From assembly GCA_910578035.1 (NCBI GenBank), contig CAJTOB010000007.1, positions 5,757 through 69,756 on the forward strand: a stretch of DNA of 64,000 nucleotides. Direction: 5' to 3'. A program made the position numbers and the translations under genes. The stretch is from an uncultured Muribaculaceae bacterium (GTDB lineage: Bacteria > Bacteroidota > Bacteroidia > Bacteroidales > Muribaculaceae). Under the pieces are notes generated by a model, which was not told the origin of the DNA, made no database searches, and worked only from the letters and a program-made list of their open reading frames with translations. Positions 34,248-43,334 of the stretch are shown here, piece after piece (within the stretch, counting starts at the first letter, position 1; each line of letters starts with the position of its first letter).

Positions 34248-35261
34248 ATGATAGAACGCATTGTCATTGTCGATAACGTCGACCCCATCTGCTTCTATGG
34301 CGTCAACAACGCCAACATGCAACTCATAAAGAACCTATATCCCAAGCTGCGTATTTCGGCACGCGGCTCGGTGATACGTGTCATAGGCGAAGAGCACGAC
34401 ACCGCCGAATTCGAAGCCAAAATAAAAGAACTCTCCAACTATGCCGAGCAGTATAACAGCCTCACAGAAGAGGTGATACTCGACATCGTCAAAGGCGAAG
34501 CACCGAAAGAGCAGCGACGCGACGGCGTGATTATCTACGGCGTCAACGGAAAACCCATCAGCGCCCGCACGCCAAACCAGCAGACGCTCGTAGATACCTT
34601 TGCTGCCAACGACCTCACATTTGCCCTCGGCCCGGCCGGTACGGGCAAAACATATATAGCCATCGCCCTTGCCGTTCGAGCTCTCAAAAACCGCGAAGCC
34701 CGCAAGATTATCCTGTCGCGCCCGGCAGTGGAGGCCGGCGAAAAACTCGGATTCCTCCCCGGCGACATGAAAGATAAGATAGATCCCTATCTGCAGCCGC
34801 TCTACGACGCCCTCGAAGACATGATTCCGGCAATCAAGCTGAAGGAATACATGGAAACGAAGGTGATACAGATAGCGCCCCTCGCATTCATGCGCGGACG
34901 CACCCTCAACGACGCCATAATAGTGCTCGACGAGGCCCAGAACACCACCATACACCAGATAAAGATGTTCCTCACCCGTCTGGGCATGAACGCCAAGATG
35001 ATAGTGACCGGCGACGTCACCCAGATAGACCTTCCCCGAAGCACCCAGAGCGGCCTCACGCAGGCTCTCAGGATTCTCGACGGCGTGCCCGGCGTAGGCC
35101 GGATAGAGTTCGGGCGTAAGGACATCGTGCGCCATTCGCTTGTTCAGCGCATCGTAGAGGCCTACGAACGGTTCGACCGCGAGGAAAAGGCCGCTGCCGA
35201 AGCATCGCGTGCCGAGGCAATTCGCCAGGCCGCCGAAGAGCTTGAAGACACAAAAAAATGA
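34248..35261 (+). CDS. PhoH family ATPase
   Basis: The ATG at 34248 (MIERIVIVDNVDP) gives 337 residues; upstream in-frame sequence runs through the promoter. The N-terminal ~110 residues form the usual RNA-binding-like (KH-type) part, with Arg-Gly-Ser-Val-Ile-Arg-Val-Ile-Gly-Glu. The PhoH ATPase follows, with Walker A Gly-Pro-Ala-Gly-Thr-Gly-Lys-Thr near residue 130, Ser-Arg-Pro-Ala-Val-Glu-Ala-Gly-Glu-Lys-Leu-Gly, and Walker B Ile-Val-Leu-Asp-Glu-Ala-Gln-Asn. PhoH/YbeZ-type proteins act in RNA metabolism with the endonuclease YbeY; ybeY is not in the window. The C-terminal tail is Lys/Glu/Ala-rich. Confidence 0.93.
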   Translation: MIERIVIVDNVDPICFYGVNNANMQLIKNLYPKLRISARGSVIRVIGEEHDTAEFEAKIKELSNYAEQYNSLTEEVILDIVKGEAPKEQRRDGVIIYGVNGKPISARTPNQQTLVDTFAANDLTFALGPAGTGKTYIAIALAVRALKNREARKIILSRPAVEAGEKLGFLPGDMKDKIDPYLQPLYDALEDMIPAIKLKEYMETKVIQIAPLAFMRGRTLNDAIIVLDEAQNTTIHQIKMFLTRLGMNAKMIVTGDVTQIDLPRSTQSGLTQALRILDGVPGVGRIEFGRKDIVRHSLVQRIVEAYERFDREEKAAAEASRAEAIRQAAEELEDTKK

Positions 35262-35314
35262 AGTAAAGACCCGTAATTCATAATTCTCAATCCATAATTT
35301 CCCCACAGCCAATC

Positions 35315-36256
35315 ATGACCCTCACTCACACCGACTTCAATTTCCCCGGCCAGACCGGCGTTTATCACGGCAAAGTCCGCGACGTCTATACACTGGCCAA
35401 CGATATTATCGTGCTCGTTGCAACCGACCGTATATCGGCATTCGATGTCGTGCTGCCCAAAGGAATACCATTTAAAGGACAGGTGCTCAACCAGATTGCC
35501 AATTACTTCCTCGACGCCACTTCTGCCGAGATTCCCAACTGGAAGCTCGCCGAAGTAGACTCGATGGCTACTGCAGGCGCACGCTGCGAAGGTTTCCGCG
35601 TGGAAATGATTGTGCGCGGCTATCTGGCCGGCAGCGCATGGCGCGAATATGCAGCCGGCGCGCGCGAAATCTGCGGCGTCAAACTCCCCGAAGGACTGCG
35701 CGAGAACGAACGCCTGCCTCAGCCTATCGTCACCCCGACTACCAAAGCCGACGAAGGCCACGACGAGAACATTTCGCGCGAAGAAATCATTGCCCGCGGC
35801 CTTGTGTCGGCCGAAGACTATGCCGTAATCGAAAAATATGCTCTGCGCCTCTTCGGAATCGGCACACAGATGGCAGCTGACCGCGGTCTTATTCTGGTAG
35901 ACACCAAGTATGAATTCGGCAAACTCGCCGACAAAATCATGCTCATCGACGAAATCCATACCCCCGACTCGTCGCGCTACTTCTATGCCGACACTTACCA
36001 GGAACTCTTCGAGCAAGGCAAGCCCCAGCGCCAGCTGTCGAAAGAATTCGTGCGCCAGTGGCTGATGGACAACGGCTTCATGGGCAAACCCGGCCAGGTC
36101 GTGCCCGAAATGACCGATGAAATCTGCCGCAGCATATCCGAACGCTATATCGAGCTCTACGAGCACGTGACAGGCCGTAAATTCGTGCCCGCTCCCGAAG
36201 CCGACGCCGAGAAGCGCATCGAGACAGGCGTTCTCGACTTCCTCGCCAATCTCTGA
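35315..36256 (+). CDS. purC: SAICAR synthetase PurC
   Basis: A 313-residue enzyme that joins CAIR and aspartate in purine synthesis. It has the family's [26 protein letters not shown] and Asp-Thr-Lys-Tyr-Glu-Phe-Gly motifs, and is of the longer (~300-residue) form rather than the ~240-residue E. coli form. The leader contains AATTCATAATTCTCAATCC-type AT-rich repeats seen elsewhere in the window. A strong hairpin terminator follows. Confidence 0.96.
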   Translation: MTLTHTDFNFPGQTGVYHGKVRDVYTLANDIIVLVATDRISAFDVVLPKGIPFKGQVLNQIANYFLDATSAEIPNWKLAEVDSMATAGARCEGFRVEMIVRGYLAGSAWREYAAGAREICGVKLPEGLRENERLPQPIVTPTTKADEGHDENISREEIIARGLVSAEDYAVIEKYALRLFGIGTQMAADRGLILVDTKYEFGKLADKIMLIDEIHTPDSSRYFYADTYQELFEQGKPQRQLSKEFVRQWLMDNGFMGKPGQVVPEMTDEICRSISERYIELYEHVTGRKFVPAPEADAEKRIETGVLDFLANL

Positions 36257-36275
36257 TACGGCATAAACTGAAAAA

Positions 36276-36327
36276 GAGGATGTGCGTCGGGATTCACATT
36301 TCGACGCACACCCTCAAAATTTGTTTT
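36276..36327 (+). terminator. intrinsic terminator after purC
   Basis: GAGGATGTGCGTCG (36276-36289) pairs with CGACGCACACCCTC (36302-36315), 14 positions with one mismatch and a 12-base loop. AAAATTTGTTTTT follows. It separates purC from the ubiE/menG gene. Confidence 0.75.
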
Positions 36328-36351
36328 TACCCCTACCCACCACTCCGGAAC

Positions 36352-37092
36352 TTGGAAAAAGTAGAAAAAATAAACCCCTACCACAACGACTCACGGCAGA
36401 AGGAAAAGCAGGTTGAGGCAATGTTCGACGCCATAGCGCCGGCATACGACTTCATGAACCGCGCCATGACATTCGGGCTCGACCGCCTCTGGCTGCGCAG
36501 GCTGCTCGCAGAAGCCTCGGCCTGCAAGCCCGGAGACATCGCCGACCTCGCCACAGGCACCGGCGATGTTGCCCTTGCCCTGAGCCGACGCATACCAGCC
36601 GCCAAGGTCACGGGAATCGATTTGTCGGAGGGCATGCTCGACAAAGCACGCGAAAAGGCCGCCACACAAGGCGCCGACATCGACTTCCGCCAGGCCGACT
36701 GCCTCGACACCGGGCTGCCCGACAGCAGCTTTGACCTTGTGACAATTGCCTACGGCGTGCGTAACTTCGCCGATATCGCCGCCGGCTATCGCGAGATGGC
36801 CCGCATACTGCGCCCCGGAGGCAAACTCGCCGTGCTCGAACTCTCAACCCCGACTGCGGCCTGGACAAAACCTTTCTACAAACTATATACCCGGAGTCTC
36901 ATTCCTCTTGCCGGCAGCCTGATTGCCGGAGACCGCAGCGCATATGCATATCTGCCGGAAAGCATAGCCGCCGCACCCCAACGCCAACGCATGACAGCCC
37001 TCATGGAAGACGCAGGCCTTGAAAACGCCTCTTTCCGCTCTCTTACACTGGGCGTATGCACTTTGTATATCGCATTCAAACCACGACTATGA
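36352..37092 (+). CDS. ubiE: UbiE/MenG demethylmenaquinone methyltransferase
   Basis: A SAM-dependent C-methyltransferase that makes menaquinone from demethylmenaquinone. I choose the TTG at 36352 (translated MEKVEKINPYHNDSRQKEKQV), because homologues begin just before Lys-x-Gln-Val-x-x-Met-Phe-Asp-x-Ile-Ala and the longer frame runs back through the purC terminator. That gives 246 residues. Seen are Met-Phe-Asp-Ala-Ile-Ala-Pro-Ala-Tyr-Asp-Phe-Met-Asn, Asp-Leu-Ala-Thr-Gly-Thr-Gly-Asp-Val-Ala (SAM loop) and Ile-Ala-Tyr-Gly-Val-Arg-Asn-Phe. The stop overlaps the next start by 4 bases. The start codon is the uncertain point. Confidence 0.9.
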   Translation: MEKVEKINPYHNDSRQKEKQVEAMFDAIAPAYDFMNRAMTFGLDRLWLRRLLAEASACKPGDIADLATGTGDVALALSRRIPAAKVTGIDLSEGMLDKAREKAATQGADIDFRQADCLDTGLPDSSFDLVTIAYGVRNFADIAAGYREMARILRPGGKLAVLELSTPTAAWTKPFYKLYTRSLIPLAGSLIAGDRSAYAYLPESIAAAPQRQRMTALMEDAGLENASFRSLTLGVCTLYIAFKPRL

Positions 37093-38528
37093 CTATAAAA
37101 GCATGTATCATGGGCATAGCCGCCCTTTTGCCGGCCTACACAGCCGCAAACGCTCAGGCAATGTATTTCGATAACGCCAAAGTGGGCGAAGTCACCCCCG
37201 ACACTATCATTATCGTCGAAACACCGGCCGAAAAGACTCTTGCAGCCACAAAGCCACAGGCCACAGCGGCTACCGAAGCTATCGCCGACACTTCTTTTTA
37301 CCGTGTGCGCTCTATAGAGGAAATAGACCAGTATCTCGACTCAATAAAATATATTCCGCGAGAAACTACAATGGGCACAGAGCCCCTGCCGTCCTACTTT
37401 TTCCTTCCGGCAGTATTCGACCATCATAAATTCCCCGCCGATAACGACCCCTTCAAAAGCGACCTCAGCGGCAACCGGACCACACGCTGGCTCGAAGAGC
37501 AGACAGCGCTCAACAATGCCATGGAAGCGATGAAATACGACCTTTTCTCCAAGCACCCCGAAAAGGTATATTACAACATCGATCTGCTCCCGGAGGCTCC
37601 AAAGCAGTACCACGCGGTTGTTGACCCGTCGAAACACACAATCGAAATCCGCGAGCTCGACAATGCCAAGAATGTAGGCGCCACCATATCGGCAGCTCCC
37701 GTGAAAAAACGCCACTGGATACGCTCTTTCAACGCTTTGCTGCAGTTCTCGCAGGCCTATGTGTCACCCAACTGGTATCAGGGCGGTACCAATAATATAA
37801 ACATGCTCGCCAACGTGGTCTACAACGTGAAGCTCAATACCGAGTATCACCCCAACCTCCTCTTCGAGACCACCGCACAATACAAACTCGGCATAAACAA
37901 CGCGCCCAACGACACAATACACAACTACAATATCACCGACGATATCTTCCAGGTAAACACCACATTCGGTATCAAGGCAGCAAGACGGTGGTACTACTCG
38001 TTCACCGGCCAGTTCAAGACTCAGCTCCTGAACTCCTATAATGTGAATTCGACACAACTCCGCTCGGCATTCATGTCGCCCGGCGAGCTCACAGTCGGTA
38101 TCGGTATGACCTACAACTACGCCAACACCAAGAAGACATTCACATTCGATGCCTCGATGGCGCCGTTGTCCTACGGTCTCAAAACCTGTATCAGCCACAG
38201 ACTCAAACCAGCCAATTACGGCATCGACGAAGGCCGGATAACAAAGCATAACTTCGGTTCTTCGGCCGAAATACGAATCTTCTGGAAACTCTGCAACAAC
38301 ATTTCTTTCAACTCACGTCTCTTCGCTTTCTCCAACTACGACAGTTTCCAGGCCGACTGGGAAAACACGCTGGCGTTCACCATCAACCGCTTCCTCTCCA
38401 CCCAGATTAACTTCAACGCCCGCTACGACACCCTCACACCTTATTACGAAGACCACCCCGACTGGAAGAAGCTGCAAATCAAAGAGATTCTATCAATCGG
38501 CTTCTCCTACGCCTTCAGTAGCATATGA
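37089..38528 (+). CDS. DUF3078 domain protein, probable outer-membrane beta-barrel
   Basis: From the ATG at 37089 (MTIKACIMGIAALLPAYTAANAQA, a signal peptide) the protein has 479 residues. The C-terminal ~280 residues alternate polar and hydrophobic residues, are rich in Tyr, Asn and Thr, and include Tyr-Val-Ser-Pro-Asn-Trp-Tyr-Gln-Gly-Gly-Thr-Asn-Asn, which I associate with Bacteroidetes DUF3078 proteins. The last residues (Ile-Gly-Phe-Ser-Tyr-Ala-Phe-Ser-Ser-Ile) look like a final barrel strand. Location is probably the outer membrane; function unknown. The start overlaps the ubiE stop and the stop overlaps the next start, both by 4 bases. Confidence 0.8.
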   Translation: MTIKACIMGIAALLPAYTAANAQAMYFDNAKVGEVTPDTIIIVETPAEKTLAATKPQATAATEAIADTSFYRVRSIEEIDQYLDSIKYIPRETTMGTEPLPSYFFLPAVFDHHKFPADNDPFKSDLSGNRTTRWLEEQTALNNAMEAMKYDLFSKHPEKVYYNIDLLPEAPKQYHAVVDPSKHTIEIRELDNAKNVGATISAAPVKKRHWIRSFNALLQFSQAYVSPNWYQGGTNNINMLANVVYNVKLNTEYHPNLLFETTAQYKLGINNAPNDTIHNYNITDDIFQVNTTFGIKAARRWYYSFTGQFKTQLLNSYNVNSTQLRSAFMSPGELTVGIGMTYNYANTKKTFTFDASMAPLSYGLKTCISHRLKPANYGIDEGRITKHNFGSSAEIRIFWKLCNNISFNSRLFAFSNYDSFQADWENTLAFTINRFLSTQINFNARYDTLTPYYEDHPDWKKLQIKEILSIGFSYAFSSI

Positions 38529-39049
38529 GACTCCCCGCCGTCATAGCCTGTGCCGCCGTCTGCATCTATGCCGCGGCCGTTCCTCCGCTCGAAATTGTGG
38601 AGACAGGCAATGACGCCGAACACACCGACGCCTGCGGAGTCTGGGAAACCACAGCCTCAGGCTCGGTGCTCCGCTTCAGCCGCCGGGCGGGCGCGCGCGA
38701 CGCCTATACAGTAGCCGTAATCGAATCTTCCGACTACCGCATAGCGCCCGGCACCGTCATCGGCTCTCTCACAGCAACAGCCGTGCCGCTCTGCTATGAT
38801 GCCGAGTTCATTTCACACCCGGCAGAAAGCTCAGTGTTGCTTAAAGGCAAGAAACAGAATTTCATTGTCGAATTCGACTCCCGAATGCGCTCGTGCACAT
38901 TCAAGGCCTACCGCCGCGGCAAGCGGGTGAGCCTGCGTAGGCTGTTGCCATATCTGTTCCGCATAGCCGTGATAGAGAGCGACAACCGCCCCGAAGGCAT
39001 AGACGGAGCTGTGAGAATCGACACAACACCATCACCCGTAGTACTATGA
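38525..39049 (+). CDS. exported protein of unknown function
   Basis: A 174-residue protein beginning with a short signal-like segment (MRLPAVIACAAVCIYAAAVPPLEIV). The rest is beta-rich at first (Thr-Gly-Asn-Asp-Ala-Glu; Gly-Ser-Val-Leu-Arg-Phe-Ser) and strongly basic towards the C-terminus (Arg-Arg-Gly-Lys-Arg-Val-Ser-Leu-Arg-Arg). I do not recognise a family. Its 4-base overlaps with both the DUF3078 gene and the following gene make co-translation and a shared envelope process likely. Confidence 0.65.
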   Translation: MRLPAVIACAAVCIYAAAVPPLEIVETGNDAEHTDACGVWETTASGSVLRFSRRAGARDAYTVAVIESSDYRIAPGTVIGSLTATAVPLCYDAEFISHPAESSVLLKGKKQNFIVEFDSRMRSCTFKAYRRGKRVSLRRLLPYLFRIAVIESDNRPEGIDGAVRIDTTPSPVVL

Positions 39050-39525
39050 GAAGAATCCTCGTTTTAGCCATTATAGCGATAGCCGTAGCCTGCGCAGCCC
39101 AGCGCACAACCCGCCGTGGTCTGCATGCGAAAACCGACCCAAAAGAGTCTGAAGCACCCGCCATAAAACCGGTCTACGACACCATTGTCGCCCCAGGCAC
39201 AGACCTGGTTGAAGTCAAGGGCTATGACAAGCCCCTGCGCTCACGCCGCGAGACATTCTTCACCACCAATACCGGCCCCGCGACTATACGCCGCATTGCC
39301 TTCACCATCAGCTACTACGACCTCGACAAGCACCTCCTTCACCGTGCCGCCCACAACATATCGGCTGACATTCCTCCTGCCGAGACCCGCATGGTCGGCG
39401 TACGCTCGTGGGATGTACAGCAGGCATTCTACTACACACGCTCCGCCGTCGGCCATAAATCGACCAAGGCGACACCATACGACGTCGAAATCGCCGTCGA
39501 TACCATTTTCACTTCCGCAAAATAA
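39046..39525 (+). CDS. exported protein of unknown function, possible lipoprotein
   Basis: A 159-residue protein with a hydrophobic N-terminus (MRRILVLAIIAIAVACAAQ). The Ala-Val-Ala-Cys sequence is only a partial lipobox, so lipid attachment is uncertain. The mature part includes Thr-Gly-Pro-Ala-Thr-Ile-Arg-Arg-Ile-Ala-Phe-Thr-Ile-Ser-Tyr-Tyr-Asp, Ile-Pro-Pro-Ala-Glu-Thr-Arg and Tyr-Asp-Val-Glu-Ile-Ala-Val-Asp-Thr-Ile-Phe, which suggests a small immunoglobulin-like fold. Fourth gene of the overlapping ubiE-DUF3078 run; hppA follows after 29 bases. Confidence 0.65.
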   Translation: MRRILVLAIIAIAVACAAQRTTRRGLHAKTDPKESEAPAIKPVYDTIVAPGTDLVEVKGYDKPLRSRRETFFTTNTGPATIRRIAFTISYYDLDKHLLHRAAHNISADIPPAETRMVGVRSWDVQQAFYYTRSAVGHKSTKATPYDVEIAVDTIFTSAK

Positions 39526-39554
39526 ACCAATTATTAATTCTAAATTCTAATTCC

Positions 39555-41744
39555 ATGAATCCTGTATTTTGGCTCGTTCCGGTCTCGGCAATCGTGGCTC
39601 TCGCTCTGGCGTGGTACTTCTACCGCCAGATGATGCGTGAAAGCGAAGGCACCGAGACAATGGCGCGCATAGCGTCGCACGTGCGCAAAGGCGCAATGTC
39701 CTATCTCAAACAACAGTATAAAATAGTAGGGCTGGTATTCCTGTGCCTTGTGGTGCTGTTTTCCGTAATGGCATATGGCTTTCAGCTCCAGAATCCGTGG
39801 GTGCCTGTGGCATTCCTCACCGGCGGCTTCTTCTCCGGCCTTTCGGGCTTCCTGGGCATGAAGACCGCCACATATGCCTCGGCCCGCACAGCCAACGCCG
39901 CCCGCGGCTCGCTCAACGCCGGCCTGCGAGTGGCTTTCCGCTCGGGTGCCGTGATGGGTCTTGTTGTGGTAGGCCTCGGTCTTGTTGATATTTCGTTCTG
40001 GTATCTGCTGCTCGACTGGCTTGTAGACCTTTCCGGAACAAAAAAACTGGCCATGATTACCACCACCATGCTTACATTCGGCATGGGCGCCTCAACGCAG
40101 GCTCTCTTCGCCCGAGTAGGCGGCGGTATCTACACCAAGGCAGCCGACGTCGGCGCCGACCTCGTAGGCAAAGTAGAGGCCGGAATACCCGAAGACGACC
40201 CCCGCAACCCGGCTACCATCGCCGATAACGTGGGCGACAACGTAGGCGACGTCGCCGGCATGGGCGCCGACCTCTATGAATCGTACTGCGGCTCAATTCT
40301 TGCCACCTCGGCTCTGGGCGCCGCCGCATATCTGCTCACAGGCGACGAAGTGATGCAGTACAAGGCCGTAATCGCCCCGATGCTAATAGCGGCCGTAGGC
40401 ATTCTGCTCTCTATCCTCGGTATATTCTGCGTGCGCACAAAAGAAGACGCTTCCATGAAGAATCTGCTCGGCGCGCTCGCATTCGGCACCAATCTGAGCT
40501 CCGTCCTCATTGTCGGCGCCACATTCCTTATCCTCTGGCTGCTCGGTCTCGACAACTGGCAGTGGATAAGCTGCTCTGTTGTCGTAGGTCTTCTCGTGGG
40601 CGTTGTCATAGGCCGCTCTACCGAATACTACACATCGCAGTCGTATAAACCGACCAAAAAGCTTGCCGAAAGCGGCACCACCGGCCCGGCAACAGTCATT
40701 ATCTCCGGTGTCGGCCTTGGCATGGTGTCGACAGCCGTACCCGTGCTTGCCGTTGTTGTAGGCATTATACTTAGCTACTGGTTCGCCTCGGGCTTTGACT
40801 TCGCCAATGTCGGCATGGGTCTCTACGGCATCGGCATTGCCGCCGTAGGTATGCTTTCGACTCTTGGCATCACCCTCGCCACCGACGCTTACGGCCCCAT
40901 TGCCGACAATGCCGGCGGCAACGCCGAAATGAGCGGCCTCGGCAAGGAAGTGCGCAAGCGTACCGACGCCCTCGACTCGCTCGGCAACACCACCGCCGCA
41001 ACCGGCAAGGGCTTTGCCATCGGTTCGGCAGCTCTCACCGGCCTGGCTCTTCTCGCTTCTTATATAGAGGAAATCCGCATCGGTCTCGAACGCCTCGGCC
41101 AGACCACCATACAGCTCGGCGACCGCGTTGTTGATATCCACCAGATGACATTCGTTGACTTCATGACCCTCTATGAGGTAAACCTGATGAGTCCGAAGGT
41201 ACTTTCGGGCATGTTTATCGGCGCCATGATGGCATTCCTATTCTGCGGCCTTACTATGAACGCCGTAGGCCGCGCCGCAGCGCATATGGTAGACGAAGTG
41301 CGTCGCCAGTTCCGCGAAATCAAGGGCATTCTCGAAGGCAAGGCCGAGCCGGATTACGCACGCTGCGTACAGATTTCGACCAAAGGCGCCCAGCGCGAAA
41401 TGATATTCCCCTCGCTGCTTGCTATTGTGGCCCCTATCGTTACAGGTCTTATCTTCGGTGTTCCCGGCGTGCTTGGCCTCCTTGTGGGCGGTCTTTCTGC
41501 CGGCTTTGTACTGGCCGTATTTATGGCCAACTCGGGCGGTGCATGGGATAATGCCAAGAAATATGTCGAGGAAGGCAACTTCGGCGGCAAAGGCAGCGAC
41601 GTGCACAAAGCAACCGTTGTAGGCGACACCGTCGGCGACCCCTTCAAAGACACATCGGGCCCCTCGCTCAACATTCTTATCAAACTCATGTCTATGGTTT
41701 CAATAGTCATGGCCGGTCTCACAGTAAGCTGGAGCCTCTTCTAA
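39555..41744 (+). CDS. hppA: membrane-bound K+-dependent ion-translocating pyrophosphatase HppA
   Basis: A 729-residue protein with about 16 membrane helices that couples pyrophosphate hydrolysis to ion pumping across the inner membrane. Signature motifs are Ala-Asp-Asn-Val-Gly-Asp-Asn-Val-Gly-Asp-Val-Ala-Gly-Met-Gly-Ala-Asp-Leu-Tyr-Glu and Ala-Tyr-Gly-Pro-Ile-Ala-Asp-Asn-Ala-Gly-Gly-Asn-Ala-Glu. In Gly-Asn-Thr-Thr-Ala-Ala-Thr-Gly-Lys-Gly (477-486) the residue at 481 is Ala, not Lys, which marks the K+-dependent class; such enzymes in Bacteroides relatives pump Na+ or both Na+ and H+. The exact ion is not settled by this reading. A strong terminator follows. Confidence 0.95.
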   Translation: MNPVFWLVPVSAIVALALAWYFYRQMMRESEGTETMARIASHVRKGAMSYLKQQYKIVGLVFLCLVVLFSVMAYGFQLQNPWVPVAFLTGGFFSGLSGFLGMKTATYASARTANAARGSLNAGLRVAFRSGAVMGLVVVGLGLVDISFWYLLLDWLVDLSGTKKLAMITTTMLTFGMGASTQALFARVGGGIYTKAADVGADLVGKVEAGIPEDDPRNPATIADNVGDNVGDVAGMGADLYESYCGSILATSALGAAAYLLTGDEVMQYKAVIAPMLIAAVGILLSILGIFCVRTKEDASMKNLLGALAFGTNLSSVLIVGATFLILWLLGLDNWQWISCSVVVGLLVGVVIGRSTEYYTSQSYKPTKKLAESGTTGPATVIISGVGLGMVSTAVPVLAVVVGIILSYWFASGFDFANVGMGLYGIGIAAVGMLSTLGITLATDAYGPIADNAGGNAEMSGLGKEVRKRTDALDSLGNTTAATGKGFAIGSAALTGLALLASYIEEIRIGLERLGQTTIQLGDRVVDIHQMTFVDFMTLYEVNLMSPKVLSGMFIGAMMAFLFCGLTMNAVGRAAAHMVDEVRRQFREIKGILEGKAEPDYARCVQISTKGAQREMIFPSLLAIVAPIVTGLIFGVPGVLGLLVGGLSAGFVLAVFMANSGGAWDNAKKYVEEGNFGGKGSDVHKATVVGDTVGDPFKDTSGPSLNILIKLMSMVSIVMAGLTVSWSLF

Positions 41745-41805
41745 GAGGGTCTGCGGCATAATCAAGCGCCCACCGGGCGCGCCCTTACTGAATAAAATCT
41801 CCATC

Positions 41806-41835
41806 AACGCGCCTTCTTTCGGAGGCGCGTTTTTT
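41806..41835 (+). terminator. intrinsic terminator after hppA
   Basis: AACGCGCC (41806-41813) pairs with GGCGCGTT (41824-41831), a 10-base loop, then T residues to 41835. A second small hairpin, GCGCCC/GGGCGC, lies at 41766-41780. Confidence 0.85.
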
Positions 41836-42003
41836 GTTACAATCCGGGGCTGTTTTGTAACATTACAGCACCTGTAACAAACTTGTAACATTTTGATGCC
41901 GATTTTCACCATTGATTATCAGACATTTACACGTACTATCACGGAATTGTCACCAATTTCACTTTTGTTAACATTAAAATTCTTGACTTTGCTGATTTAT
42001 CCG

Positions 42004-42011
42004 TAATTTTG
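42004..42011 (+). promoter_or_regulatory. promoter of the ECF sigma factor gene
   Basis: TAATTTTG at 42004-42011 with TTG at 41983-41985, 18 bases upstream. This is one of the better two-part matches to the Bacteroidetes promoter in the window. Confidence 0.6.
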
Positions 42012-42027
42012 AATCGTCAAAAGAAAA

Positions 42028-42576
42028 ATGACACCCAAGAAACTAAAGAATCCTGTTAAAAAACTTCTAAAATTTACCACAATGGCAAGTGCTAAATTTC
42101 AAAGTAACCTGATGAGCCTCCAGTCGAATCTTCTCAACTTCGCGTATATGCTCACCTCGAACCGGGACGACGCTTACGACCTCCTGCAAGACACGACTCT
42201 AAAGGCTCTTGACAATGAAGACAAGTATGCTGAAAACACTAACTTCAAAGGTTGGGTTTTCACTATAATGCGAAACATCTTCATAAACAACTACCGTCGT
42301 TCGGTCCGTTCGGCAACAATAGTTGATACTACAGACAACCTCTACCACCTCAACCTGAGTCAGGACAGCGGCTTCGAATCGCCCGAAGAGACTTATGGCG
42401 CACAAGAAATCACAGAAGCCATCAACGAATTTTCCGACGAATACCGCATTCCTTTCTCAATGCATGTGGCAGGCTATAAATACAATGAAATAGCCGAACA
42501 CATGAATCTTCCTCTGGGCACTGTAAAAAGCCGCATCTTTTTTGCCCGTAAGAAACTCCAGGAGCGTTTTTCCTGA
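42028..42576 (+). CDS. RNA polymerase ECF-type sigma factor
   Basis: A 182-residue sigma-70 family protein with region 2 (Phe-Ala-Tyr-Met-Leu-Thr-Ser-Asn-Arg-Asp-Asp-Ala-Tyr-Asp-Leu-Leu-Gln-Asp-Thr) and region 4 (Tyr-Asn-Glu-Ile-Ala-Glu-His-Met-Asn-Leu-Pro-Leu-Gly-Thr-Val-Lys-Ser-Arg-Ile-Phe-Phe-Ala-Arg). The ATG at 42028 is the longest choice; an internal ATG at 42082 (MASAKFQSNLMSLQ) would leave a more usual leader and remove a Lys-rich head. It has its own promoter and no anti-sigma or FecR-like gene beside it. It is therefore a stand-alone ECF factor, probably regulated transcriptionally or by a distant partner. The regulon is not apparent. Confidence 0.92.
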   Translation: MTPKKLKNPVKKLLKFTTMASAKFQSNLMSLQSNLLNFAYMLTSNRDDAYDLLQDTTLKALDNEDKYAENTNFKGWVFTIMRNIFINNYRRSVRSATIVDTTDNLYHLNLSQDSGFESPEETYGAQEITEAINEFSDEYRIPFSMHVAGYKYNEIAEHMNLPLGTVKSRIFFARKKLQERFS

Positions 42577-42751
42577 AAAAAAAGTAAATTTTACTGAACA
42601 AAACGTATATCAAATTTTTTATATAAACGACACCTCCCCCACGAGTCACCATAATTCAAGACAAAGGCCTAAGCCAACGATTCAAGTAAATAACATTATA
42701 CTTACTGCCATATACTACTGCTGATTATCTATCGAATCTTACACACACGTA

Positions 42752-42794
42752 CAGTAACGACGCCTTCCCGCTTCCCGGAAAGGCGCCGTTGCTG
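42752..42794. terminator. inverted repeat between convergent sigma factor and folK
   Basis: CAGTAACGACGCCTTCC (42752-42768) and GGAAAGGCGCCGTTGCTG (42777-42794) form a long imperfect stem with an 8-base loop. It lies between convergent genes and probably terminates both, though no long T tract is present. Confidence 0.55.
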
Positions 42795-42827
42795 TATAAG
42801 AGGGTGTATTGTTTGTCTTTTCTACGG

Positions 42828-43334
42828 TTATATATTTTCACAAGGCTTGAGGCGCGCAAGCATTTCTGCTGCGGTGAGACCGCTTGCAGGGTGCTTCCAG
42901 CCTGAGGCAAGTTCGGCAAGTGGCTCAAGAACGAAACGGCGCTCCGACATGTGAGGATGCGGTAGAGTGAGTGCCGTAGAGCTATATTCGAGACTATCGA
43001 CGGCTATTATGTCGATGTCTATTTCCCGGTCGGCATATGAGCCGTCGGGCTTGCGGTGAGGCATCGGCGATATGGATTTCTCTATGGCCTTTATTTTGGC
43101 AAGAAGAGTATCAAGCAAGAAGGGCGTCCACGGTTGCGAGATTTCCAGAGCTATTAGCACACCTACATTCACAAATCTATTTGCCGACACGAAGCCCCAA
43201 GGCTCGCTCTCCACTTCGCTGCTCACCGAGAGCGTGCCGCCGAAGGCCGAACGCAAAGCGGCGACAGCGCGGGCTATGAAAGCCCGGCTGTCGCCGCTGT
43301 TGGAGCCTATGTTAAGGTGTATTTCTGAAATCAT
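42828..43334 (-). CDS. folK: HPPK, folate biosynthesis enzyme FolK
   Basis: A 168-residue 2-amino-4-hydroxy-6-hydroxymethyldihydropteridine pyrophosphokinase. It has the family's [24 protein letters not shown] and [16 protein letters not shown] motifs. The first ATG at 43334 overlaps the infB stop by 4 bases, so folK is the tail gene of the rimP-nusA-infB operon. Confidence 0.95.
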   Translation of the reverse strand: MISEIHLNIGSNSGDSRAFIARAVAALRSAFGGTLSVSSEVESEPWGFVSANRFVNVGVLIALEISQPWTPFLLDTLLAKIKAIEKSISPMPHRKPDGSYADREIDIDIIAVDSLEYSSTALTLPHPHMSERRFVLEPLAELASGWKHPASGLTAAEMLARLKPCENI

